Part shown: in pieces, positions 26,227-35,528 of the stretch
How the letters are laid out: each line of letters opens with the position of its first letter
Numbering within the stretch: the stretch's first letter is position 1
DNA from: Cohnella faecalis
GTDB lineage: Bacteria > Bacillota > Bacilli > Paenibacillales > Paenibacillaceae
DNA length: 64,000 bases
Direction: 5' to 3'
Assembly (NCBI RefSeq): GCF_003570905.1
Contig: NZ_QXJM01000023.1
Coordinates: forward strand, 299,240-363,239
Notes under the pieces: model-generated
What the model was told of the DNA's origin: nothing
What the model saw: only the letters and a program-made list of their open reading frames with translations
Database searches by the model: none
Position numbers and translations under genes: made by a program

Positions 26227-27956
26227 ATGGGCGGATACAGCGAGCTGGAGATCAAGATGCAGCCTGTCAAAAAGAGACTATTCGCTTTGTCCGTCCTACG
26301 CGGAACGATTGTCGGAGCGTTAGCCGGAAGCGGACTCGCCGTGTTATTGTTGATAGCTTCGAGGCTCTATCCGATTCCGTACGTCCGATGGATAGCGCTA
26401 GGAATAGCGATAATGGGCGTTCTGGCGGGATTTATTAACCAGGCTGGAAAAAGAGTGACGGCGAAGGAAGCCGCCCGAGTCATGGACAGGGCGGTGACGG
26501 GTGACGCGGTCGCTACCGCGCTGGGCATGCTGGGCGACGATCGTCCTATCGTTCGTATGCAGCGAGAGGATGCCCTAATCGCCGCCGATCGTTACGTAAG
26601 CCGACTGAAGACGCATTTGCCGGGTCCCGGCAAGCGCTGGCTATGGCGTTTCGGCGGAGGAATGGCGGCGCTATGGATCGGCGCTGCCGTTCTGCTGTTC
26701 ATTCCGAATCCGCAGGATGGCGTCATCGAAGCTCGTTCGGCTGCCCAACGGGAGCTTGGCAAGCTGGAGCAGTCGGTGGAGCAATTGAAATCGGAGCTGA
26801 CCAAGCGAAATATCGACGATGCTGCAAAAGAGCTGTTAACGGTTCCTCTCGATAAGCTCAAAGAGAAGCTGGCCGGACTATCCGATCCGGCGGAAGCGCT
26901 CAAAGAGATCGAGGATGCGAAGCGCGAAATGGAGAAGCTTGCTTCCGATCTCAAGAGACAGGATCAGGCATTGCGGGAATTGGCGCAGCCGATGCAATCG
27001 ACGCCTTCCCTTCGAGAACTGGGCCAAGCGGTGGAGAGCTCCGATAAGGACGGCATGAAGAAGGCGCTGGACGATCTGAGAAGCTCGCTCAAGACGATGA
27101 CCGTGGAAGAGCGGAAGGCGTTGGCGGACAAAATGCGTGAATTGGCCGAACGGATTCCGCAGCCGGGCAGCGAAGCGGACGGCGCGAACAAAGCCGAGGC
27201 GCTGAAAAAAGCATGGGAGGCCGCGGCCAAACAAGCGGAAAGCGGCAAGGAGGGCGAATCGGCGAAAGAGGCCGATGGGCTGGCTGAGCTGGAGAAGCAG
27301 CTTGCGCGCGAAATGTCCGCGAAGGAGCTGGCTTCCTTGGCGGAGCAAATGGCAGGGCAGTTGGAGGGCGGCGCCCAGTCGCTGGCCGGTATGGCTAACG
27401 GCGGATCGTTATCGGGCGAGCCTTCCGGTTGGACCGGATCGAGCGGCGCCGGGGGCAAACGGGCGAAGACCCTTGGAGTGACGGAGAAGGTTCCGCTGGC
27501 AGCGGAGCTGCAGGCGACGGGCAAGGAAGCTCGCCGGGCTCCTCCGGACAAGGTTCGGGAACGGGAAGCGGCAATGGCTCGGGGTCAGGCGCGGGGAGCG
27601 GTTCAGGTCAAGGTGCAGGTCAAGGTTCAGGTCAAGGCTCCGGCTCGGGCAGCGGTGCCGGCGGAGGTGTCGGCGGCTTGACCGGCGGTACCGGAAACGG
27701 CGGACGAAATCTCGTGACGACGCCCAGATCGCTACAAGGCTCGGGCAACGTTCAGAAGGACGGCGGCCCGTCGAGCGGCGGTCAAGCGACCGAGGGCGGT
27801 CAATCTCCTATGCTGGACGGAGGGTCCCAATCCTATGAGGACGTCTACTCGACGTATGCGTCCGAAGCCAGGCAATCTCTTAATCGCAACCAGCTTCCCC
27901 AGTCGATGCAGCAGAAGGTTAGAGACTACTTCGATGAAATTCAACCGAACCGGTAG
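26227..27956 (+). CDS. Membrane-anchored coiled-coil, Gly/Ser-rich protein (apparent frameshift)
   Basis: Unrecognised protein, 576 residues if one G is added to the GGG at 27519-27521. Two N-terminal hydrophobic segments (about residues 25-65), a third near residue 135-155 (WLWRFGGGMAALWIGAAVLLFIP), a long charged helical or coiled-coil region (EQSVEQLKSELTKRNIDDAAKELL... ) rich in Lys, Glu and Ala, then a Gly/Ser/Gln-rich low-complexity linker. It ends in a conserved-looking tail (YEDVYSTYASEARQSLNRNQLPQSMQQKVRDYF). A similar tail is seen in large proteins beside MoxR genes. GGGAGGAA precedes the ATG. It is probably a scaffold or substrate of the MoxR/VWA system (inference). Confidence 0.7.
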
Positions 27957-27986
27957 AGCCGGATAAGCGGAGCGCGGAGGAAAACG

Positions 27987-28976
27987 ATGATCGAAACGAA
28001 AGCTCAGTTAGAAGATGCGATCGCGCAATTCGAGACGTTGCGCCAAGAAGTCGGCCGCGTGATCGTAGGCCAGGGCGAAGTGGTCGAGCAATTGCTATGG
28101 TGCGTCGTTGCCGGCGGACATGCTCTGCTTGAAGGCATTCCCGGGCTAGGCAAAACGATGCTCGTCCGCACAGTAGCCGACGCACTGGATTTACGTTTTT
28201 CTCGTATCCAATTTACGCCCGATTTGATGCCTGCGGACATTACAGGGACGCAGCTCGTCGAATTCGGGCCGCAGGGTCAAACCTCTTATCGGTTCCAGCC
28301 CGGTCCGATATTCGGCAATCTCATTCTGGCCGACGAAATTAACCGCGCAACGCCGAAGACGCAGAGCGCGCTTCTCGAAGCGATGCAGGAACGTACGGTG
28401 ACGGCCGGAGGACAAACGCATCTTCTTCCGGCTCCGTTCTTTGTATTGGCGACCCAAAACCCTGTCGAGCAGGAAGGAACGTATCCTCTCCCCGAAGCGC
28501 AGCTGGACCGTTTTTTGCTGAAAATCAACGTTACCTATCCGACACCCGAAGAGCTTAAGGAAATCGTACGACGAACGACTTCGCCGTCGCTCTCCCAGGC
28601 TCAGACGATCGCAGACGCCAATCTGCTTCTGAAGCTGCAAGGTTATGCCAAGGAAGTTCTCGTTTCGGACGAAGTGCTCGATCTAGCCGTTCGCGTGTTG
28701 ATGGCGACTCATCCGACGGAGGCGGGAGCTCCCGAGGCGATTGTCCGTTATGTGCGATACGGCTCCGGTCCGCGAGGCATTCAATCTATCATTTCCATAG
28801 CAAAAGTGAAAGCTTTGCTGGAGGGGCGACTTCACGTGTCTTGGTCGGACGTGCGTTCGGTCGCAATTCCCGCGTTAAGGCACCGTCTCGTTCTTGGCTA
28901 CGAAGGCCAAGCAGCCGGCGTAAGCCCGGACGAGCTGGCCTTGGCCGCGATCGATGCGGTCGAAGCGACGCGATGA
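27987..28976 (+). CDS. MoxR-family AAA+ ATPase
   Basis: AAA+ chaperone-like ATPase of 329 residues. Walker A LEGIPGLGKTML (near residue 50), Walker B LILADEINRATPKTQSALLEAM, sensor motif FVLATQNPVEQEGTYPLPEAQLDRF. MoxR proteins work with VWA-domain partners, several of which are encoded downstream. GGAGGA lies before the ATG. The stop overlaps the DUF58 gene start as ATGA. Confidence 0.95.
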   Translation: MIETKAQLEDAIAQFETLRQEVGRVIVGQGEVVEQLLWCVVAGGHALLEGIPGLGKTMLVRTVADALDLRFSRIQFTPDLMPADITGTQLVEFGPQGQTSYRFQPGPIFGNLILADEINRATPKTQSALLEAMQERTVTAGGQTHLLPAPFFVLATQNPVEQEGTYPLPEAQLDRFLLKINVTYPTPEELKEIVRRTTSPSLSQAQTIADANLLLKLQGYAKEVLVSDEVLDLAVRVLMATHPTEAGAPEAIVRYVRYGSGPRGIQSIISIAKVKALLEGRLHVSWSDVRSVAIPALRHRLVLGYEGQAAGVSPDELALAAIDAVEATR

Positions 28977-29883
28977 GTAAGCCGCCATTTCTGGAAGCGG
29001 AGCTGATGCGCAAGCTTGAGCGTCTGACGATTGCCTCCAAAGGGCGGGTACGGGGACGCTGCAAGGAAAAAGAAGATCCCGCCTGCTTGGAAGCTCCCTG
29101 GAGTTCGCGGACTTCCGGCCGTATGCGCCGGGTGACGATATTCGCCGAATCGATTGGAACGTCTATGGCAGGACGGGGAAGGCGTTCATACGGCAATATT
29201 GGGACGAACAGGAATTGACCGTCCGCCTCTACGTCGACGAAAGCCGTTCGATGCGGTTCGGCGAGATCGGCGGCCCGAACAAGCTAGCCTGCGCGTTGCG
29301 GTTGGCTGCGTGCGTCGGCTACTCCGCTTTGTCGGGGGAGGATCTTGTATCCGCACATTCATTTGCCGACCGTATGACGGCAACGCTGCCGCCGATAAGA
29401 GGGAAGGGCTCCGCCGGTCGTTTGTTCGAATATTTCGAACGCCGATTGGAGGACAACTCTGAAGATCGGATCGGCAGCGACGATTTGAGCGATGCCTTCC
29501 TGCAACCGGGCGCGCTTCCTCGCAAGCCGGGCCAATCGTGGCTGTTCACGGACGGGCTGTACGGTTCGGGTCTTGAACAAACCTTGAACGCCTTCGCATC
29601 CGCCAGACAGCATCTCGTCTTTGTGCAGCTGCTCAGTCCCGATGAGCTTGCCCCCTCGCTCTCCGGCGAACTCAAGCTTATCGACTCGGAATCCGGGGCT
29701 GCCAAGGAAGTGGCTATCGGCCGCGGAGTCATGGCTGCATATTATGCCGTTCTTCGGGAGCATACCGAGTCGATCCGGCAATTGTGCGCAGAGAGAGGTT
29801 TTGCTTATTTGTTAGTCGATACGTCGGTGCCTGTAGCGGATACCGCTGTAAGAGCGCTGCTTTCTGAAGGATTATTAATGTAG
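28973..29883 (+). CDS. DUF58 protein (apparent frameshift)
   Basis: Standard MoxR partner, 303 residues if one G is restored in the GGGG at 29052-29055. The 5' part (28973-29055) reads PPFLEAELMRKLERLTIASKGRVRG. After the correction come LQGKRRSRLLGSSLEFADFR and PYAPGDDIRRIDWNVYGRTG, the DUF58 core signature. A VWA-like DxS motif follows in YVDESRSMRFGE. The overlap with moxR shows that 28973 is the true start. The uncorrected frame would leave no intact DUF58 signature. Confidence 0.8.
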
Positions 29884-29938
29884 TTAATTAACTTGAAATC
29901 GTTGCATGACGCAGCAACGGCATGAAGGAGGCGGAGCC

Positions 29939-31900
29939 GTGTTTTTTCAATCGTTGGCATCCCTGTGGTTCGCGCTGTCTTTGCCGCTAATCGCGCTCAT
30001 GTACATTTTGAAAAAAAAGTATACCGATACGCAAATTGCGAGCAGTCTGCTGTGGAGACGCACATTGCGCGAGCAGGAAGCGAATCGTCCGTGGCAAAGG
30101 CTTCGAAGGCAGCTTCTGCTCGCCATGCAGCTGCTAGTAGCGGCGCTTCTCGTCTTGGCGTTGACGGGGCCGTACTTGCGAGGCGCGGCAGCGAACGGCA
30201 GCCGCCACATTGCCGTCGTACTGGACAATTCGGCCAGCATGACAGCTTTAACGGCCGAAGGAGGCGGCACCGTATTCGAGCAAGCGAAGCATACGCTTCG
30301 CGATTGGCTGTCCGAGCAAGCTTCCTCGATGTCCGTAACTTTGCTTACGACCGGAGCGGATCCTGAGGTCGTCGTGTCCGGTCAATCGAACGGCAAAGAA
30401 TTGCTGGAAGCGATCGACCGCATCCCGCTTAATTTCGGAAACGCGGATGTCGGCGCATCTCTTTCGCTCGCTGATGCGATTCTAAGGAACCAAACCGACG
30501 GAGAAATCAGGCTATATACAGACGGAAGGCTGCGGTCAGCATCTTTGCCGGCAACAGCCAGTCCCTTGAAGGTCGTTCAACTCGATGGAGTCGCAAATAA
30601 TACGGCAATTGCCGGTTTTGGAGTGCGACAGTTGACGAATGAGGACGGACAATCCGCCGTCGTTACGCTTATTAACCGGGGAGCGTCCGCTCAGTCGGGC
30701 TCGCTCAAGGTTGAAGCTGCTGCTGAGGCCGATGTCGATGCCGACAATCCGTATAAGCTCGATTATACGCTCCAACCCGGCGAGCAGCGCTCATACACGG
30801 TTGACAAGCTGACTTCGGCTGAGTATTATCGGGCTTCGATCGCAGCATCGGACGGTTACGCAGCCGATAACGTTGCCTTTGCTTTTCCTTCATCGGGAGG
30901 TGAAGAACGACGCGCGCTTCTTGTCGGCCATGGCAATCTGTTTCTGGACAAAGCGCTCCAGCTTGCGGGAGTGAAGACGGTTTGGGCCGATCCGGAACGA
31001 GTCGAGCCCGATGAAGAACTCGCTAAAGCGATCGATTGGGTCATACTTGACGGAGGCGACGAGAATAAAATTCGAAGCTTGAAAGGTTGGGAACGATTGC
31101 TATCCTCCAAGCCGATTTGGCGCATTTGGTCGGCCGAATCTCCGCCTGCCAACGGCAAGGCTGCAACGCCCGACAGCAGCGGTCCGGTAGTACGGGATCA
31201 TCCGGTAACGCGCTATTTGACGTTCGGGGAAACCCATATTTCCCGCTTGGTGAAAGCCGATTCCTTCGGCCTCGGCGACTCTGTCGTCACCTATGGGGGC
31301 GTACCCGCTATATATGCCGGCAAAAGCGACGGAAAGCCGGGAATCGTTTTCGCGTTCGACCTGCATGACTCCGACTTGCCGCTGCGTTCCGAGTTTCCGA
31401 TTCTGATCGGACAAGCGGCTGATTGGATGAGCGGCGGCATGACGGCAAGCCTCGGACAATCCGTCGCTAACGAGCGAATCGACTTGCAGCATCATTTGTC
31501 GGCCAATTCGGCGGAATGGGTTCCGGTTAGAATTGAAGACTCGTACGAGAACGAGAATACCAATCCGAAGCAGGCCGTTCGCCTGGAGAGCGGCAGCTTG
31601 TCGAGCGAGCAGCCCGCACCCGCCGTGCCCGGCTTGTACAAGTACGCCGAATATGACGAGAGCAAGCAATTGGTGGCAAGCCGGTTGTTGTCGGTCGTAT
31701 CCGCCCCCGAAGAAGGAGAGCTTCGATTGAATAGCGATCCAGCGAACGCCCTTCCTATCGGTCCTTCTACGACTGGCACACACGACATCGATCAAAAGTC
31801 TGCCGACTATCGCAAGTCCATCATTCCTTGGATTGCGGCGCTTCTGTTGCTGCTGATGGCGGCCGAATGGGGGGTGTACCGGCGTGGGACTGCAATTTGA
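29939..31900 (+). CDS. BatA-like membrane protein with VWA domain
   Basis: Membrane protein of 653 residues. The N-terminal BatA-type module has two hydrophobic helices around the conserved TDTQIASSLLWRRTLRE sequence. It is followed by a VWA domain with the MIDAS motif DNSASM, a long extracytoplasmic region and a C-terminal membrane helix (IIPWIAALLLLLMAAEWGVY). The GTG at 29939 is preferred because AAGGAGG is 8 bases upstream; the frame is open to 29906. The stop overlaps the next gene by 17 bases. Works presumably with MoxR and DUF58 in envelope stress or assembly. Confidence 0.85.
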   Translation: MFFQSLASLWFALSLPLIALMYILKKKYTDTQIASSLLWRRTLREQEANRPWQRLRRQLLLAMQLLVAALLVLALTGPYLRGAAANGSRHIAVVLDNSASMTALTAEGGGTVFEQAKHTLRDWLSEQASSMSVTLLTTGADPEVVVSGQSNGKELLEAIDRIPLNFGNADVGASLSLADAILRNQTDGEIRLYTDGRLRSASLPATASPLKVVQLDGVANNTAIAGFGVRQLTNEDGQSAVVTLINRGASAQSGSLKVEAAAEADVDADNPYKLDYTLQPGEQRSYTVDKLTSAEYYRASIAASDGYAADNVAFAFPSSGGEERRALLVGHGNLFLDKALQLAGVKTVWADPERVEPDEELAKAIDWVILDGGDENKIRSLKGWERLLSSKPIWRIWSAESPPANGKAATPDSSGPVVRDHPVTRYLTFGETHISRLVKADSFGLGDSVVTYGGVPAIYAGKSDGKPGIVFAFDLHDSDLPLRSEFPILIGQAADWMSGGMTASLGQSVANERIDLQHHLSANSAEWVPVRIEDSYENENTNPKQAVRLESGSLSSEQPAPAVPGLYKYAEYDESKQLVASRLLSVVSAPEEGELRLNSDPANALPIGPSTTGTHDIDQKSADYRKSIIPWIAALLLLLMAAEWGVYRRGTAI

Positions 31901-34712
31901 TCATCCTTGGGCGTTAACTCTGCTTCTCCCTTGTACGTGTTTCATTCTATGGATGCTGGCCAAAACGCCGAGATTGACGGGCGGCCGAAAAATTGCTTCA
32001 ATAGCTGTTCGCTCGGTTATTTTGCTATTGCTGGTAGCGTTAGTTTCCGGATTGACGCCCTATGTCCGTATGGAACAAAGGGATGTCGTTTTTGCAGCGG
32101 ATCGTTCCGCAAGCTTGAACTCCGATGACAGAATGGCCGATTGGATCGGCGATGCAATCGCTTCCAAGGAGAACGATGACCGTGCAGCTGTCGTTTCATT
32201 CGGATTGAATGCCTCCGTTGATAGAGCATTGTCCAAGGAAGGCGAACAATCCTTTTCCCTGCGCACTAACGTCAACAAGTCGTTCAGCAACGCCGCCGGA
32301 GCTATTCAGCTTGGAGCCGGTCTCCTCGAACGAGGCGGTCGGATCGTGCTGCTCTCGGACGGCGAAGAAAACGTCGGCGACCTGCTTCGGCAAGGAAAAC
32401 GGCTGAAGGAGCTCGGTATCGCCGTTGACGTCGTCAGCGTTCCGAAAAAGCAGTTAAACGACGCTTCAATCGATTCTCTGGAAGTGCCGGCCTCTTTGAA
32501 GTCCGGAGAGAAGTTTTCCTTCGAAATAAAAGTAACGAGCTCTTTTGCCGGTCAAGCGGAGCTTCGCCTATACGAGGACGAGACCGAGAAAGTGCGCGAA
32601 ACCGTCGCCTTGGAGCGAGGAGAAAATCGTTTTGCATTAGAGAGCGTTGCAATCGATACCGGATTGCATCGATACCGTGCGGAAATTTACGCTGCCGACG
32701 ACCAAAGAGCGGAGAACAATACCGCCTTTGCTTTCAGCAGAGTGGACGGACCTCCGCGTGTTCTCGTTATCGAAGGCGAACCTGAAAGCTCGGGCAATAT
32801 TACGGCTTCGCTTCAAGCCTCCTTGATTCCATTCGATGTCATTGCTCCCGAACAGCTTCCGGTAGAATTGGCCGATTACGCGAAGTACGACAGTCTCGTT
32901 CTGAACAACGTTCCCGCTACGCGCATCGCGGAAGCACCTATGCGCAATTTGGGCGCGGCGGTCAGCGATTACGGAATTGGACTTGTTATGGTCGGAGGCA
33001 AGGAAAGCTACGGACTCGGAGGATATTTTAAGACTCCCGTTGAAAAAGCTTTGCCCGTCTATATGGATTTGAAGGGCAAGCGCCAGATGCCTTCGCTTGG
33101 ACTCATTCTGGTCATCGACAAATCGGGCAGCATGGCGGACGGAAAGCTTGAGCTGGCCAAGGAAGCTGCGCTGCGAACGGTCGAGCTGATGCGCGATCAA
33201 GATACGGTCGGCGTCGTCGCGTTCGACGGTTCGCCTTGGTGGGTTATGGAGCCGACGAAGCTGACCGAAAGGGAGAGCGTCGTTAGCGCTATCCAAGGGA
33301 TACAGCCCAACGGCGGAACGGAAATATACGAAGCCGTTAATGCCGCTCTTGCCCGAATGCTCGACGTCGACGCGCAAAGAAAGCACATCATCCTTCTCAC
33401 GGACGGGCAATCGTCCAGCAATCCGGGGTATTCGAATTTAACGAGTACGATGGTCGATAACGACATTACGATGTCTACGGTAGCAGTCGGCGACGGAGCG
33501 GATACGGTCTTGCTCGAGCGATTGGCCAACGATGCCAAAGGAAGATTTTATTTTTCGAACGATCAAAGCACGCTGCCGGCGATTTTCAGCCGGGAAACGA
33601 CTCTTATGTCGAGAACGTACATCGTGGAAAACCGATTCATTCCTGCAATCGGCCAAGCTGGGAATTGGGCTTCTTCTTTCTCCGAAGGAATTCCGGCTGT
33701 TGACGCCTATGTCGCAACGACGGCCAAAGAAACCGCCGAAACGGTTCTCTTGACTCCGATGGGAGATCCGTTGCTGGCCAGATGGCAATACGGGTCGGGC
33801 AGAACGGTTGCCTGGACGAGCGATTTGACCGGCAAGTGGGCAAAAGACTGGATCGGTTGGAGCAAGCTTCCGGACTTGTTCACACAGTGGCTCAAATGGA
33901 CGTTCCCTCAATTTTCGGGCAGTCCCTATGACGTTCAGGCGGATTGGACTGGCGGCGAAGCAAAGCTGCGAATACGCGAAACGTCTTCCGGAAGCGGAGG
34001 TACGGCGAACTTAAGCGCGATCGTAACGGATGAACAGGGAAACCGGGCCGACATCACCCCGATACCGGTAGCTCCGGGTGAATATACCGGCTCCGTTCCG
34101 ATTGCAGGACCCGGCGTGTATTTGACGCAAATCGGCTCGGGAAACGGCCAAAATGGCTCTGTCGCCGGATTCGTCGTTCCTTATTCGCCGGAATACCGTC
34201 TTACGGATGGCGGTGGAGCGGACAAGCTCGCCAAGCTCGCCGATCTTACCGGCGGAAGAGTGATCGATCCGTCACGTCCGGAAGATGCTTTTCAAGGAGC
34301 GCTTACGGTTCGACGAAATCTGCACGATGTGACTCGAAGCCTCCTTGTAGCGGCCATTCTGTTATGGATAGTCGACATTGCGATTAGAAGAATATCCGTT
34401 CCTTGGAGAAGATTTACCACGCGAATAATTAATATCATTAATTATAGAGAGAAGACAAAAACGAAAGCGGCCGAACCGATTGCGGCAATCTCTCGATTAC
34501 AGCAGCGTAAGCAGCGTACGGGCGAGTTTTATGCAGGCAACGATCCGATTAGATCGGAAAAAGCGCATATTGCCGAAAAGCCGGTAGTAACGAAGGCGCA
34601 AACTCCGACTTCCGTTGATCCGTCGAACAGCCCGATTTCGCAGCCGATGCCGTCCTCCAATTCGATCAACCGACTGCTTGAAGCAAAGAAACGTTCGAAT
34701 AGAAGAGAGTAG
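31884..34712 (+). CDS. Large VWA / GATase-like membrane protein
   Basis: Membrane protein of 942 residues. Two N-terminal membrane helices (residues 8-22 and 38-58), a first VWA-like segment (VVFAADRSASLNSDDRM), a beta domain, a class I GATase-like region (GIGLVMVGGKESYGLGGYFKTP), then a second VWA domain with MIDAS DKSGSMADG and ILLTDGQS. It ends with a membrane helix near residue 815-832 and a basic, disordered cytoplasmic tail. GTG start inside the preceding gene. It is a paralogue-like companion of the BatA-type protein, and both probably present VWA domains outside the membrane. Confidence 0.85.
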   Translation: MGLQFDHPWALTLLLPCTCFILWMLAKTPRLTGGRKIASIAVRSVILLLLVALVSGLTPYVRMEQRDVVFAADRSASLNSDDRMADWIGDAIASKENDDRAAVVSFGLNASVDRALSKEGEQSFSLRTNVNKSFSNAAGAIQLGAGLLERGGRIVLLSDGEENVGDLLRQGKRLKELGIAVDVVSVPKKQLNDASIDSLEVPASLKSGEKFSFEIKVTSSFAGQAELRLYEDETEKVRETVALERGENRFALESVAIDTGLHRYRAEIYAADDQRAENNTAFAFSRVDGPPRVLVIEGEPESSGNITASLQASLIPFDVIAPEQLPVELADYAKYDSLVLNNVPATRIAEAPMRNLGAAVSDYGIGLVMVGGKESYGLGGYFKTPVEKALPVYMDLKGKRQMPSLGLILVIDKSGSMADGKLELAKEAALRTVELMRDQDTVGVVAFDGSPWWVMEPTKLTERESVVSAIQGIQPNGGTEIYEAVNAALARMLDVDAQRKHIILLTDGQSSSNPGYSNLTSTMVDNDITMSTVAVGDGADTVLLERLANDAKGRFYFSNDQSTLPAIFSRETTLMSRTYIVENRFIPAIGQAGNWASSFSEGIPAVDAYVATTAKETAETVLLTPMGDPLLARWQYGSGRTVAWTSDLTGKWAKDWIGWSKLPDLFTQWLKWTFPQFSGSPYDVQADWTGGEAKLRIRETSSGSGGTANLSAIVTDEQGNRADITPIPVAPGEYTGSVPIAGPGVYLTQIGSGNGQNGSVAGFVVPYSPEYRLTDGGGADKLAKLADLTGGRVIDPSRPEDAFQGALTVRRNLHDVTRSLLVAAILLWIVDIAIRRISVPWRRFTTRIINIINYREKTKTKAAEPIAAISRLQQRKQRTGEFYAGNDPIRSEKAHIAEKPVVTKAQTPTSVDPSNSPISQPMPSSNSINRLLEAKKRSNRRE

Positions 34713-34791
34713 AATAGCCGCAAAAGCGAATCTTTCGGTATACTAGGAGAGAATCACTAAAAAGATACTTTTGCGGGGAGCGTGATCGCTG

Positions 34792-35109
34792 TTGGCTATC
34801 GTACAAGTAACCGTCGTACCTATCGGGACCGGAACGACAAGCCTAAGCGGCTATGTGGCCGCTTTGCAGCAAGTGTTGGATCAGACGAAGGAGTCGATTC
34901 ATTACGAGCTGACTCCCATGAGCACGATAATCGAAGGCGATCTGGACGTTCTTCTTCGCGTCGTGAAAGAGCTTCACGAAAAGCCGTTCGAGCAGGGCGC
35001 TTGGAGAGTTTCCACAAGTATTACTATTGACGACAGGCGCGACAAAGCAGGGACGATGGCGCAAAAATTGGAATCGGTCAAAAAACGCCGAAACGAGGGA
35101 TCGGTATGA
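34792..35109 (+). CDS. MTH1187/YkoF-type thiamine-binding protein
   Basis: A 105-residue ferredoxin-like protein of the MTH1187 (DUF77) family. The start IVQVTVVPIGTGTTSLSGYVA, ELTPMSTIIEGDLDVLLRVVKELHE and VSTSITIDDRRDK are the conserved parts; members bind hydroxymethylpyrimidine or thiamine-like ligands. TTG start with GGGGAG about 14 bases upstream. It overlaps the next small gene by four bases. Its link to the MoxR operon is only positional. Confidence 0.85.
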   Translation: MAIVQVTVVPIGTGTTSLSGYVAALQQVLDQTKESIHYELTPMSTIIEGDLDVLLRVVKELHEKPFEQGAWRVSTSITIDDRRDKAGTMAQKLESVKKRRNEGSV

Positions 35110-35366
35110 GCGCTGTCGGATATGCGACGATTTGGGCGATACTGCTGCTGTTTCCGGCATTGGCGGCATGGCGGCGCAAATGGTGGCCGGTCGCTCTGTA
35201 TGTCATCGGCCTCTTAATCTTTTTGTATTCCGTATTGCAGGATAATACCGGCTGGGACGACTTGGCCGATTTCGCCATGCTCATCATCGTAGTCGCACCT
35301 TTGTACGTCATCGCGACGGTCGTGTGGGTGCTGCAGCTGATTTGGAGGAAAACTCGGGATTCGTGA
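35106..35366 (+). CDS. Small membrane protein, unknown
   Basis: An 86-residue protein with two or three hydrophobic segments (YATIWAILLLFPALAAW, WWPVALYVIGLLIFLYSVL, FAMLIIVVAPLYVIATVVWVL). No family recognised. Start ATG overlaps the previous stop (ATGA), so it is translationally coupled to the thiamine-binding protein. It is the last gene of the long operon. Confidence 0.65.
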   Translation: MSAVGYATIWAILLLFPALAAWRRKWWPVALYVIGLLIFLYSVLQDNTGWDDLADFAMLIIVVAPLYVIATVVWVLQLIWRKTRDS

Positions 35367-35379
35367 AGTGACGGTAAAG

Positions 35380-35403
35380 TTAACATAATTATTATTATGG
35401 TAA
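35380..35403. repeat. Palindromic repeat, degenerate copy 2
   Basis: TTAACATAATTATTATTATG then GTAA, just after the last gene of the VWA operon. The arms carry insertions relative to the other copies, so membership in the family is less sure. Confidence 0.4.
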
Positions 35404-35481
35404 TCACTAAATGTTTGTGGCGGGCTAACCACGAATAAAGGGGAAACCGGATGTGATGGCCCGAACGTCCGGCTCTGTGAG

Positions 35482-35507
35482 AGACCTATGCGCTTGCGCA
35501 TAGGTCT
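35482..35507. terminator. Perfect 12-base stem between convergent operons
   Basis: AGACCTATGCGC, TT, GCGCATAGGTCT: perfect arms. It is followed by GTTTG on the plus strand and CTCTC on the minus strand. It lies between convergent genes ending at 35366 (+) and 35529 (-), so a bidirectional terminator is likely, although the T runs are short. Confidence 0.65.
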
Positions 35508-35528
35508 GTTTGATTAGCGGTTGTTGCG

